Source: Bacteroidales bacterium (lineage in GTDB: Bacteria; Bacteroidota; Bacteroidia; Bacteroidales; JAADGE01). From it: a stretch of 13,646 bases of DNA. The notes under the pieces are model-generated. The model did no database searches and had not been told where the DNA came from. It was given only the letters and a program-made list of their open reading frames with translations. The translations under genes were made by a program, and so were the position numbers. Each line of letters starts with the position of its first letter. The first letter of the stretch is position 1. The stretch covers positions 1 to 13,646 of the forward strand of contig JAOZMN010000046.1 in NCBI GenBank assembly GCA_029934265.1, given 5' to 3'. This document shows, piece by piece, positions 6,682 to 13,646 of the stretch.

Positions 6682-7865
6682 AAAATATAAAATTTATTAT
6701 TTTTATTACACTTCTTTTATCCTTTACAGCCGTATTTTCACAAGAAAAGAAAAAAAAATTTGAGAACCTTGAATTTTCCGGTTATATTACAAATATGCAA
6801 TCATTTTTATTCGACAGCATAAATAATAATTGGGTAAATGATAATTTATTACATAATCGTTTGAATTTCAAATGGTATGTAAATGAGCATTTTAGCACAG
6901 GTATTGAAATCAGAAACCGAATTTTTACCGGTGAAACAGTAGAATATACACCCGGTTATGCTCAAATGCTTGAAAACGGCAAAGGTTTAATAGATTTATC
7001 TTATAATTTTCTCGATAAAAAATCAGTTATCGGAAATACCGAAATAGACAGATTTCATCTTACTTACGAAATAGAAAAATTCAAAGCAACCGCAGGCAGA
7101 CAGCGAATAAACTGGGGACGCACTTTTGTATGGAATCCCAACGATATTTTCAATAATTATTCATTTTTCGATTTCGATTATGAAGAAAAACCCGGAACAG
7201 ATGCCATTCGTTTAGAATATTTCCCGACTTATACCTCTTCTGCCGAACTCGTTGCAAGTGCAGACAGTTCAAAGCAAATTTCGGTAGCAGGTTTATATAA
7301 ATTTAATTTCAAAAACTATGATATTCAACTTCTTTCCGGAATAATAAAAGAAACCGATTATTTTGCAGGTTTCGGCTGGGAAGGTGCAATAAAAAACGTA
7401 TCTTTCAGAGGCGAAGCAAGTTACATACAGGCAAAAGAAAAATTCGCAGACACAAGCGGTATTTTTGTTGCTACACTTTCCGCCGATTATATGTTCAAAA
7501 ATGAATTGATGATACAATTTGAATTTCTGTACAACGAGCAAAAATCCGGACAAGGAATTAATAATTTTACGGATTATTACACACAACCGGCAAGTGTAAA
7601 AAATCTTTCTTTTACAGAATATAATTTTTTTCTTAATGTAATGTATCCGATAACTCCCCTTTTAAATATTACACTTTCAGGAATGTATTATCCAAAAATT
7701 AAAGGTTATTTTATAAGTCCCTCCATAGCATATTCATTATCTTCAAAACTTGATTTTTCCTTGATTGCACAAACTTTCTCAGGTGGATTTCCAAATCAAT
7801 TTTCCGGTGAAATTTCAAGACAAATTTTTAATATGATATTCATCAGAATGAAATATAATTTTTAA
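6678..7865 (+). CDS. Outer-membrane beta-barrel protein of the ABC/LolA-like operon
   Basis: A 395-residue exported protein. Residues 1-21 are a signal peptide (MKNIKFIIFITLLLSFTAVFS, then Q). The mature part is a run of alternating amphipathic strands with many aromatic residues (SGYITNMQSF, LNFKWYVNEHFSTGIEIRNR, FHLTYEIEKFKATAGRQRINWG), and it ends in IFIRMKYNF with a terminal Phe, the classic C-terminal signal for insertion by the Bam complex. The most specific block is AGRQRINWGRTFVWNPNDIF (about 139-158); a GRQ..NWG block of this kind is seen in porin-like families such as DUF1302 and alginate-export-type barrels, so a distant link to those is possible but unproven. It starts inside the ATPase stop codon, which ties it firmly to the transporter. 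A role as acceptor, receiver or exporter for cargo carried by the LolA-like protein is inferred from context. Confidence 0.8.
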   Translation: MKNIKFIIFITLLLSFTAVFSQEKKKKFENLEFSGYITNMQSFLFDSINNNWVNDNLLHNRLNFKWYVNEHFSTGIEIRNRIFTGETVEYTPGYAQMLENGKGLIDLSYNFLDKKSVIGNTEIDRFHLTYEIEKFKATAGRQRINWGRTFVWNPNDIFNNYSFFDFDYEEKPGTDAIRLEYFPTYTSSAELVASADSSKQISVAGLYKFNFKNYDIQLLSGIIKETDYFAGFGWEGAIKNVSFRGEASYIQAKEKFADTSGIFVATLSADYMFKNELMIQFEFLYNEQKSGQGINNFTDYYTQPASVKNLSFTEYNFFLNVMYPITPLLNITLSGMYYPKIKGYFISPSIAYSLSSKLDFSLIAQTFSGGFPNQFSGEISRQIFNMIFIRMKYNF

Positions 7866-7886
7866 GGTCTTCACCTTCTTTTTCAC

Positions 7887-7923
7887 AAAAAAACCTTTTC
7901 CAAATTAAAGAAAAAGGTTTTTT
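7887..7923. terminator. Bidirectional intrinsic terminator between convergent genes
   Basis: AAAAAACCTTTT (7888-7899) pairs with AAAAGGTTTTTT (7912-7923), giving a 12-bp stem with a 12-nt loop and a T-run on the 3' side of both strands. It lies 22 nt after the stop of the + strand beta-barrel gene and 24 nt after the stop of the - strand rhodanese gene, so it can end transcription from both sides. Confidence 0.85.
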
Positions 7924-7947
7924 AATATTTTTTGAAATTTATTTTAT

Positions 7948-9078
7948 CTAACAACCACCTTCTTCTTCCTCTACTTTCTTCTTTTTAATAACGGGAGCAT
8001 TAGTTTCCGGTTTTTCTTCAACATTACTGTCAGAGTCCGGAGTTTCTTCACTTTTTATGCTTGGTTCGTTTCCTTCTACAAGCGGATAATTTTTAATCTC
8101 TTTTTCGCCGTTAAACTGTTTGCCTATTCCAAGTGCTTTTAATTCATTGTACATAAACGAGTTAGCTCCGTAAGCAAGTGCGTAAGCATCGTACCCCAAG
8201 ATTCTCAAGTACGCAACAGCGAAAGAAGCGTGCTGTCCTGTATAACAATACAAAACAATAGGCTTGTCGATAGGCAAAGTCGAAAGAACAGTGTTTTTTA
8301 AAAGTGATTTTTTAGGAGTATATTGTATTGCTCCGGGAATATGCCCAAGTTTATAATGTTCCGATTTCCAATAATTAGCGATATAGTAATTGTCAAGATT
8401 TTCAAAAAGTTTATCTGCTTTAATCTTGAAATTCATGTTGTTAAGTAATTCTTCCGCACGAGCTTCGAGAATATCATACCCGGTATATTTACCTGTTTTT
8501 ATTTGAGGATATTTGTCTTTGTCTCCTTTCGGAAATTCTTCCGTAACTAATTTAGACGCATATTTATTAGATGTTCCTTTAAGCCATTTATTTTCTGCCA
8601 AGTTTTTGTCCCATGCACTCATTCCCCATTTCATTGAATAGACATTTCCGTAGCCGAGCATTCGCAAAATAGAAGCAGCATACGATGCTTTATGGTTTGA
8701 ATAGCATACCAAAACGATTTTTTCATAAGCACTTGCCGAAATTCCTGATTTCATATATTTTATAAGTTCCGAAAATTTCACATTTACCGCACCGTTTATA
8801 TGTCCTGCAACATAATCTTTATTTTTACGAACATCAATGATATGATAATTTTTAAGATTTGCATAAACTTCATTTGCTTTAACCAATGCCGGTATTCCTT
8901 TGGAATTTATATAATCACCGGACTTTTCCAAGAAATCATATAAAACTTCTGCTTCATTTACTTCTGTTTTTACAGAATCTTCTTTTACTGTTTTTTTGTC
9001 GGAAGTATTGTCATTTCCACAGCTTGATATAATTATCGCAAGAAAAAACAGCAAACCGAATAAATAATTTTTCATCAT
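7948..9078 (-). CDS. Lipoprotein with two rhodanese domains
   Basis: A 376-residue protein. Residues 1-19 are a lipoprotein signal peptide ending in the lipobox IISSC with Cys20 as the acylated residue, so it should be anchored in the envelope. Rhodanese domain 1 (about 60-165) has IIDVRKNKDYVAGHINGAVN and the active-site loop CYSNHKA with Cys125. Domain 2 (about 200-318) has YKLGHIPGAIQY and the loop CYTGQHA with Cys278; its usual Asp-x-Arg strand is replaced by YYIANYW. Both catalytic Cys residues remain, so each domain could carry a persulfide. The tail (about 333-376) is disordered, acidic then basic, and ends in KKKKVEEEEGGC with a C-terminal Cys. The donor and acceptor of sulfur are not evident. 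It is convergent to the transporter operon and lies 115 nt downstream of the kinase gene, probably with its own promoter. Confidence 0.85.
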   Translation of the reverse strand: MMKNYLFGLLFFLAIIISSCGNDNTSDKKTVKEDSVKTEVNEAEVLYDFLEKSGDYINSKGIPALVKANEVYANLKNYHIIDVRKNKDYVAGHINGAVNVKFSELIKYMKSGISASAYEKIVLVCYSNHKASYAASILRMLGYGNVYSMKWGMSAWDKNLAENKWLKGTSNKYASKLVTEEFPKGDKDKYPQIKTGKYTGYDILEARAEELLNNMNFKIKADKLFENLDNYYIANYWKSEHYKLGHIPGAIQYTPKKSLLKNTVLSTLPIDKPIVLYCYTGQHASFAVAYLRILGYDAYALAYGANSFMYNELKALGIGKQFNGEKEIKNYPLVEGNEPSIKSEETPDSDSNVEEKPETNAPVIKKKKVEEEEGGC

Positions 9079-9117
9079 AATATATAGATATATTTATTAT
9101 TAAATAATTTGAGATTG

Positions 9118-9147
9118 CAAAAATATTAATTTAATCGGAAAAACAAC
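9118..9147 (-). promoter_or_regulatory. Probable Bacteroidota-type promoter for the rhodanese lipoprotein gene
   Basis: On the - strand, TATTTTTG (complement of 9118-9125) fits the TAnnTTTG element, with GTTG (complement of 9144-9147) 18 nt upstream as a slightly short and imperfect -33 element. The expected start, near 9111, leaves a leader of about 33 nt before the ATG at 9078. It supports a separate transcript for this gene in the 115-nt gap behind the kinase gene. Confidence 0.45.
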
Positions 9148-9193
9148 ATCAAAAACAATGTTTTTAAACACATCAAATACTAACAAGGTCTTA

Positions 9194-10930
9194 TTACTTA
9201 GCTTGTAAAAATCTGTTTATCATTTTTTCTTCCGAATTGTAAATATAAATATATGTTTCGTTTGTTTGTGAATTATTAAGTAAAATTCCGTCAATTAATA
9301 AATTTTCGTATTTATTTGTTTCGTAAACTCTTCCTCCTGATGATTTTATTTCGGTGGTATTCCCTATAAACCAGCGTCCGCCATCTTGTCCTTTTTCTAC
9401 GGTACGAAGTTTTACATCTTCCGTAAAGTCCAGTGATATAATTGTTTGCATATCATCAAGTATTAATAATAACTTACTTTGTTTGGTATTTATTTGTGTA
9501 ATAATGCAAGCAAAATCTTCTTTTTCGTTTCCGTCAAAATCACCGAATGTAATAGTGTTGTTTTCAAATTCTCTTAATTCTTCCGGATAAATTTTCCAAC
9601 GAGCAACATTGTTTTTAATATATCTGTTATCAACGAAATAACGTCTTAAAGCTCTTTTGTATTTTACCGGAATCAGAGTTCTTGCGTATTTGTTTGCCAA
9701 AAAAGAATTTATTTGTCGATAAATTTGAGCTTTTGCAATATCATTTTTTTGTATGTAACCGGAATTGCCTCGCAAACTGTAAACTTTCATCCATTGCTGT
9801 CCCAAACTATCTGTTTTATAATTATCGTTAAGAACTTTTACCGTTTCTCCGAAATTTAATTTTTCGACAATTTCTTTTTTACCTTTAATATTTGCATATA
9901 AATTCTCCGACCCGCCAAGTACGTGCCTTATATCTTTGTTTGTAAGAAAAAAAACACCCGTCCCGATAGCAACAAAGAAAGTAAGTCCGGCAATTATCAG
10001 AATAAGATTTTGCCAAAAAGTTTTATTAAAAAGTTTTGAAGTAATTTCGATATTTGCCGCTTCAATTACTCGTGTTTGCAGGTTCAGACTTCTTATATTT
10101 TTTTCTTTGGATTGCGAGCTTTGTAAAAGTGTTGCAAATTCTTTACAGGACTGAAACCTGTCCATAGGTTTTTTTTGCGTTGCTTTGTCGATAACTAATT
10201 GTATTTTGTCGGAAACTCCTACGTAAAAACTTTTTGCATCAGGTAACGGATCGGTTACTATCTTATTGTAAATTTCGTATTCCGAAGCATCTTTTTCGTA
10301 AGGATATTGTCCTGTAACCATTTGAAACAAAGTAACTCCAAGCGAATATATATCTGTTCTTCTATCCACAATTCGTCCTTTGACTTGTTGCGGACTCATA
10401 TAAAATGTTGTCCCTACTTTCGTTCCGTCTTTTGTGAGTAAAGGATTTTTTTCAGTAAGTGATTTTGCTATTCCGAAATCTATAAGTTTTACCTCTCCGG
10501 TATCAGTTATCAAAAAATTTGAAGGTTTTATATCTCTGTGTATTATGTCCTTAGAGTGCATATAGCCAATGGCGGCAAGAATTTGTGCCATTATATTTAT
10601 CGCTTTAGTTTCCGGTATCGGACCTGTAACTAAGTCGATATAATTTTCGAGGGTTTCACCTTTTATATACTCTGTTATGATAAATATTCCGTAATCGTTT
10701 TCGACATAATCGTAAAGTGTAACTATGTTAGGGTGCTGCAGTTGCGATAAAATTTTTGCTTCTGTTTTAAATCGTTTGCGAAGTTGCGGTTTTTGCATCA
10801 GTAAAGGATTTAAAACTTTAACTGCTGCTTTTCTGCCAAGCAAATTATGGATGCCGAGATATACAACCGACATTCCGCCTTGGTCGATTATTTCGTCTAT
10901 TTCGTAATTATTTATAAACTCTCCTATCAT
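9194..10930 (-). CDS. Membrane-anchored Hanks-type Ser/Thr protein kinase with SH3b-like ectodomain
   Basis: A 578-residue PknB-type kinase. The catalytic domain (about 9-270) has the glycine loop IDQGGMSVVYLG, ATP-binding K38 (AAVKVL), helix C E57, catalytic HRDIKPSN (131-138) and the metal site DFG (151-153). The APE motif is changed to SPQ (179-181), while the Arg that normally partners its Glu is kept (R258 in PMDRF). A single membrane helix follows at about 307-329. The extracytoplasmic part holds an SH3b-like domain (about 344-398, ANIKGKKEIVEKLNFGETVKV to SGYIQKNDI), which in this family type often binds wall peptides, then an FG-GAP-like piece ITFGDFDGNEKEDF (460-473). The kinase should autophosphorylate and phosphorylate proteins on Ser/Thr in response to an envelope signal. 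Its ATG overlaps the stop of the phosphatase gene (ATGA), so both are made together. Confidence 0.9.
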   Translation of the reverse strand: MIGEFINNYEIDEIIDQGGMSVVYLGIHNLLGRKAAVKVLNPLLMQKPQLRKRFKTEAKILSQLQHPNIVTLYDYVENDYGIFIITEYIKGETLENYIDLVTGPIPETKAINIMAQILAAIGYMHSKDIIHRDIKPSNFLITDTGEVKLIDFGIAKSLTEKNPLLTKDGTKVGTTFYMSPQQVKGRIVDRRTDIYSLGVTLFQMVTGQYPYEKDASEYEIYNKIVTDPLPDAKSFYVGVSDKIQLVIDKATQKKPMDRFQSCKEFATLLQSSQSKEKNIRSLNLQTRVIEAANIEITSKLFNKTFWQNLILIIAGLTFFVAIGTGVFFLTNKDIRHVLGGSENLYANIKGKKEIVEKLNFGETVKVLNDNYKTDSLGQQWMKVYSLRGNSGYIQKNDIAKAQIYRQINSFLANKYARTLIPVKYKRALRRYFVDNRYIKNNVARWKIYPEELREFENNTITFGDFDGNEKEDFACIITQINTKQSKLLLILDDMQTIISLDFTEDVKLRTVEKGQDGGRWFIGNTTEIKSSGGRVYETNKYENLLIDGILLNNSQTNETYIYIYNSEEKMINRFLQAK

Positions 10931-12219
10931 TTTTGTTGCCTGTGAACTTTACGCTTTTTGGGTATAATAATAATTTCGCCCGGTGTAAGTGAAAAATTAC
11001 TTTTTTTATTTGCTTTTAAAATTTCATATTTTGTAACATCGAATAATTTTTCAAGAATACAGAAATTATCGCCGAGTTTTACAAAATAAAGTTGTTTGCA
11101 AGGAATATAAAATTTAAAAAAAAGATTTTTACTTTTTATTGCAGTTCCGTATCCCGTTTGTTCCGGACTTATATTTAAAAATTGTAAACGGTCTATTATG
11201 TTTTCATATTTTTTAATAAAAATGACGACAACTGTATCCTTTTTGGAATATTTATAAAAATCGGAAGGATATGTTTTTTTAGTAAGAAACTCAGAAGTTT
11301 GTCCTATTGTTTTTAATTCAGTTGAAATTATTTTAAATAAAGGAATTAGAATAATTAATAAGATTACGGATACAAAAAAAATCTTTTTTTTTCGTTTCTT
11401 TTTAAAGATGTGATTTTTTTTTGTCTTTTTTTGTTTTGTTTTTTGTTCTATATTGAAAAAACGTACAATTTGAACGGAAATATTATCCTCTCCTCCTTTA
11501 TTGTTTGCTTTTTCGATAAGAGTTTTACAAATAATTTCGGCATTATCGGACGAATTTATTATTGTTTCAATTTCTTTGTCGGGAAGCATCGTTGTTAAAC
11601 CGTCGGAGCAAAGTAATAATAAGTTTCCGGTTTCCGGTTTTAATGTTTTTTTGCAAATTTCGGGTTCTATTTCGTTATTTGCTCCTACGGCTCTTGTTAT
11701 GATATTTTTTTTAGGGTGATTTCTTGCTTCTTTTTTGCTGATAATTTTTTTTTGTATTAAATCTTGAACATAAGAATGGTCAATTGTTGTTTGAAAAAGT
11801 TTTTTATTGACCGAATAATATATTCGACTATCTCCGACGTGAGCATAATATATTTCGTTGTCTCTTATCAGAGCAAGAACAATGGTAGAGGCAGTGCCAA
11901 GTTGATTGTTTGTTTTGTTTGAATATTTTTTAACTACATTATTCGCTTCCGAAATTGCATCACCAACAGCAGAATAAATATCTTCATACCATTTTTGAGA
12001 AAGTTTACTTGTAATATTTTCAATAGTCAGTTCTGCTGCAACTTCACCGGAAACTCCTCCTCCGACACCATCGCAAACTATAAAAAGTTCTCCGTTAATG
12101 GTTTCAGTGTAAGATATTCTGTCCTGATTTACATCACGCAGTTGTCCTATATCCGAAATTCCGAAATAATCAAAATTTTTGAGTTCCTGTGTTTTTAGAA
12201 TATGTGAGTACTTGCTCAT
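10927..12219 (-). CDS. PP2C-family Ser/Thr phosphatase with transmembrane helix and LysM-like C-terminal domain
   Basis: A 430-residue phosphatase. The PP2C domain (about 17-255) is complete: DIGQLRDVNQDR (23-34), metal ligand D50 in IVCDGVGGG, GTASTIVLAL, HVGDSRIYY (127-135), D206 in LLCSDGLTTM, and GGEDNISVQIV with D245. A very basic linker (about 259-279, mostly K) leads to one membrane helix (about 280-298), placing the last 130 residues outside the cytoplasm. The end (about 377-421, LYFVKLGDNFCILEKLF, then TKYEILKAN and LTPGEIIIIP) has the beta-alpha-alpha-beta wording of a LysM peptidoglycan-binding domain. Soluble PrpC-type phosphatases of about 240-250 residues are the norm, so the anchored LysM form is unusual. 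It should reverse the action of the kinase encoded right behind it by the ATGA overlap. It starts 18 nt after asnS and is probably in the same transcript. Confidence 0.88.
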   Translation of the reverse strand: MSKYSHILKTQELKNFDYFGISDIGQLRDVNQDRISYTETINGELFIVCDGVGGGVSGEVAAELTIENITSKLSQKWYEDIYSAVGDAISEANNVVKKYSNKTNNQLGTASTIVLALIRDNEIYYAHVGDSRIYYSVNKKLFQTTIDHSYVQDLIQKKIISKKEARNHPKKNIITRAVGANNEIEPEICKKTLKPETGNLLLLCSDGLTTMLPDKEIETIINSSDNAEIICKTLIEKANNKGGEDNISVQIVRFFNIEQKTKQKKTKKNHIFKKKRKKKIFFVSVILLIILIPLFKIISTELKTIGQTSEFLTKKTYPSDFYKYSKKDTVVVIFIKKYENIIDRLQFLNISPEQTGYGTAIKSKNLFFKFYIPCKQLYFVKLGDNFCILEKLFDVTKYEILKANKKSNFSLTPGEIIIIPKKRKVHRQQK

Positions 12220-12237
12220 TATTTATAAGAGCTTTTC

Positions 12238-13626
12238 TTATGGCATTAAATTTCCGTACATTCTCGGAAATGGTATTGTTTCTCTTATGTGTTTCAGCTT
12301 GCAAATCCATGATACCATACGTTCCAGACCCAATCCGAAACCGGCATGAGTTACAGAGCCGTATTTTCTCAAATCCAAATACCACTCGAAAGCAGACATG
12401 GGCAAACCGTGTTCGTTAATTTTTTCGATAAGTAAATTTTCGTTGGTTTCACGCTGTCCGCCACCTACAATTTCACCGTATCCTTCGGGAGCAAGTACAT
12501 CTACGCCTTTTGCAAGTTCGGGATTTTGTTCATCTCGTTTCATATAAAAGGCTTTTATTTGGTGAGGCCAGTTATAAACCATTACGGGAACATCAAACAT
12601 TCGAGTAAGTACAGTTTCGTCCGAACCGCCGAAGTCGCTACCGTATTTAAAATCTTCTGCGGATTTTAACCAATCGGGAATGTTTTTTTCTTGTTTTTCA
12701 AGATTTGTAATGTCGTTTTTTAGTCCGGCAATTTTATTTTGAAGATAATTTCTTTTGCCTTTTTTTACTCCGCCGGCAATTTCTTTTTCGGCTTCGGATA
12801 TTGTCGTTATATTTGTTTGAATATTTTCTTTTATTTCTTTAAGGTCGTTTTCGAGAGTTTCAATAGTTGTTTTTCCGTTAACTTTTTTCTCTCCTTTAAG
12901 AATTTTTACAGCTTCAGCGTAAGTTAAACGAGGAAATTTTTTCTCCGAAATTTTTTCAAAAATACTAATATCTCTTTCAAGAATTTCTAACTCTTCCATG
13001 CAATTATTTTTCACGTCCGTTGTAATGTATTTAATAAATTCTTCTATCAAATCCATATTCATATCGTTATCGTAAAAAGCCATTTCGGGCTCTATCATCC
13101 AAAACTCTGAAAGATGCCTTCTTGTTTTTGATTTTTCGGCACGAAAAGTAGGACCGAAGGTGTAAATTTTACCCATTGCCATCGCCATTGCTTCACCATA
13201 TAACTGTCCGGATTGACTTAAATAAGCCTCTGTTTCATAGAACTTTGTAGAAAAAAGTGTTGTCGTTCCTTCCGCTGCATTCCCCGTAAAAATAGGAGCG
13301 TCCATTTGTACAAAACCTTCTTTTTGAAAAAAGTTATGAATAGAAAATATAATTCTGTTTCTAACCCTCATTATAGCCCATTGTCTTTTGGAACGAAGCC
13401 ACAGATGTCTGTTTTTCATTAGAAATTCAACACCGTGTTCCTTGTTGCTTATCGGATAATCTTCGGAAGTTCCTATAAGTTTTAAATCAGAAATTTGAAG
13501 CTCATATCCGCCGAGCTGTGTTACATCTTTAATGATATTTCCGGTAAGTTGTACAGAACTTTCGTGCGATAAACGTTTTGCAGTTTCAAAAACTTCTTCT
13601 GAAACATCTTCGCGATATATGCGGCG
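12238..13626 (-). CDS. asnS: Asparaginyl-tRNA synthetase, 5' end missing or damaged
   Basis: Class II synthetase that charges tRNA-Asn with asparagine in the cytoplasm. Clear AsnRS signatures include EFLMKNRHLWLRSKRQ, motif 2 FRAEKSKTRRHLSEFWMIEPE (split by the listing limit: FRAEKSKTRR, then HLSEFWMIEPE), the YLSQSGQLY block, GYGEIVGGGQR and motif 3 FGLGLERM. It is the Firmicutes/Bacillus-type AsnRS rather than the E. coli type. The open frame continues above the ATG at 13419: 13420-13626 encodes the end of the anticodon-binding OB domain (for example LSHESSVQLTGNI and GTSEDYPISNKEHG), so 13419 is not the real start. The frame then hits stops at 13627-13629 and 13639-13641 in a GC-rich last 26 bases, so the first OB-domain strands are missing. 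A coiled-coil-like Lys/Glu-rich insertion of about 80 residues lies at about 177-258 counted from the ATG at 13419. The phosphatase gene follows 18 nt downstream. Confidence 0.85.
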   Translation of the reverse strand, partial: RRIYREDVSEEVFETAKRLSHESSVQLTGNIIKDVTQLGGYELQISDLKLIGTSEDYPISNKEHGVEFLMKNRHLWLRSKRQWAIMRVRNRIIFSIHNFFQKEGFVQMDAPIFTGNAAEGTTTLFSTKFYETEAYLSQSGQLYGEAMAMAMGKIYTFGPTFRAEKSKTRRHLSEFWMIEPEMAFYDNDMNMDLIEEFIKYITTDVKNNCMEELEILERDISIFEKISEKKFPRLTYAEAVKILKGEKKVNGKTTIETLENDLKEIKENIQTNITTISEAEKEIAGGVKKGKRNYLQNKIAGLKNDITNLEKQEKNIPDWLKSAEDFKYGSDFGGSDETVLTRMFDVPVMVYNWPHQIKAFYMKRDEQNPELAKGVDVLAPEGYGEIVGGGQRETNENLLIEKINEHGLPMSAFEWYLDLRKYGSVTHAGFGLGLERMVSWICKLKHIRETIPFPRMYGNLMP

Positions 13627-13646
13627 TTAAACCCCTGCTTATCCCT

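Noticed and set aside
9151..9165. AAAAACAATGTTTTT as a terminator for the kinase gene
   Set aside because: The stem is only 6 bp of nearly all A-T with a 3-nt loop; too weak to claim.
12170..12385. Open frame spanning the asnS-phosphatase junction on the - strand
   Set aside because: It overlaps two well-supported genes in another frame and shows no family signature.
12238..13419. asnS as a complete gene starting with the ATG at 13419
   Set aside because: AsnRS-like OB-domain sequence continues in frame upstream to 13626, so this start would remove the anticodon-binding domain.

Overview
The window is AT-rich DNA that looks like Bacteroidota. The evidence is the strong A/T codon bias, the weak or absent Shine-Dalgarno sequences, Bacteroidota-type promoter matches (TTTG, about 19 nt, TAnnTTTG), lipoprotein and outer-membrane protein signatures, and protein families typical of the phylum. 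No tRNA, rRNA, CRISPR array, transposase or phage gene was seen.

Layout on the + strand, left side: positions 1-1121 hold the end of a membrane protein (cut by the window edge) and a GT-A/GT8-like glycosyltransferase, probably the tail of a surface-polysaccharide cluster. From 1270 a second unit begins. A well-formed promoter is overlapped by an 18-bp imperfect palindrome of TetR-operator type. It is followed by a TetR regulator, a LolA-like periplasmic protein, two FtsX/LolC-E-like ABC permeases, a LolD/MacB-type ATPase and an outer-membrane beta-barrel protein. Between the second permease and the ATPase lie two tandem copies of a 117-bp element that carries a 15-bp inverted repeat. The unit ends at a strong hairpin terminator (7887-7923) shared with the convergent gene.

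Layout on the - strand, right side: transcription from the right edge runs asnS (5' end lost or damaged at the edge), then a PP2C phosphatase with a transmembrane helix and a LysM-like ectodomain, then a Hanks-type Ser/Thr kinase with a transmembrane helix, an SH3b-like domain and an FG-GAP-like region. asnS and the phosphatase are 18 nt apart; phosphatase and kinase overlap by ATGA. A separate lipoprotein with two rhodanese domains follows, probably from its own promoter.

How the genes may work together: the TetR unit carries every part of an inner-membrane-to-outer-membrane lipid or lipoprotein transfer line: ATPase plus two permeases to extract the cargo, a LolA-fold protein to carry it across the periplasm, and a barrel to receive or export it. 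It resembles Lol, but a regulator controls it and a barrel takes the place of LolB. This is the best candidate for an undescribed system here. The second point of interest is the kinase/phosphatase pair, in which both opposing enzymes appear to carry wall-sensing ectodomains.
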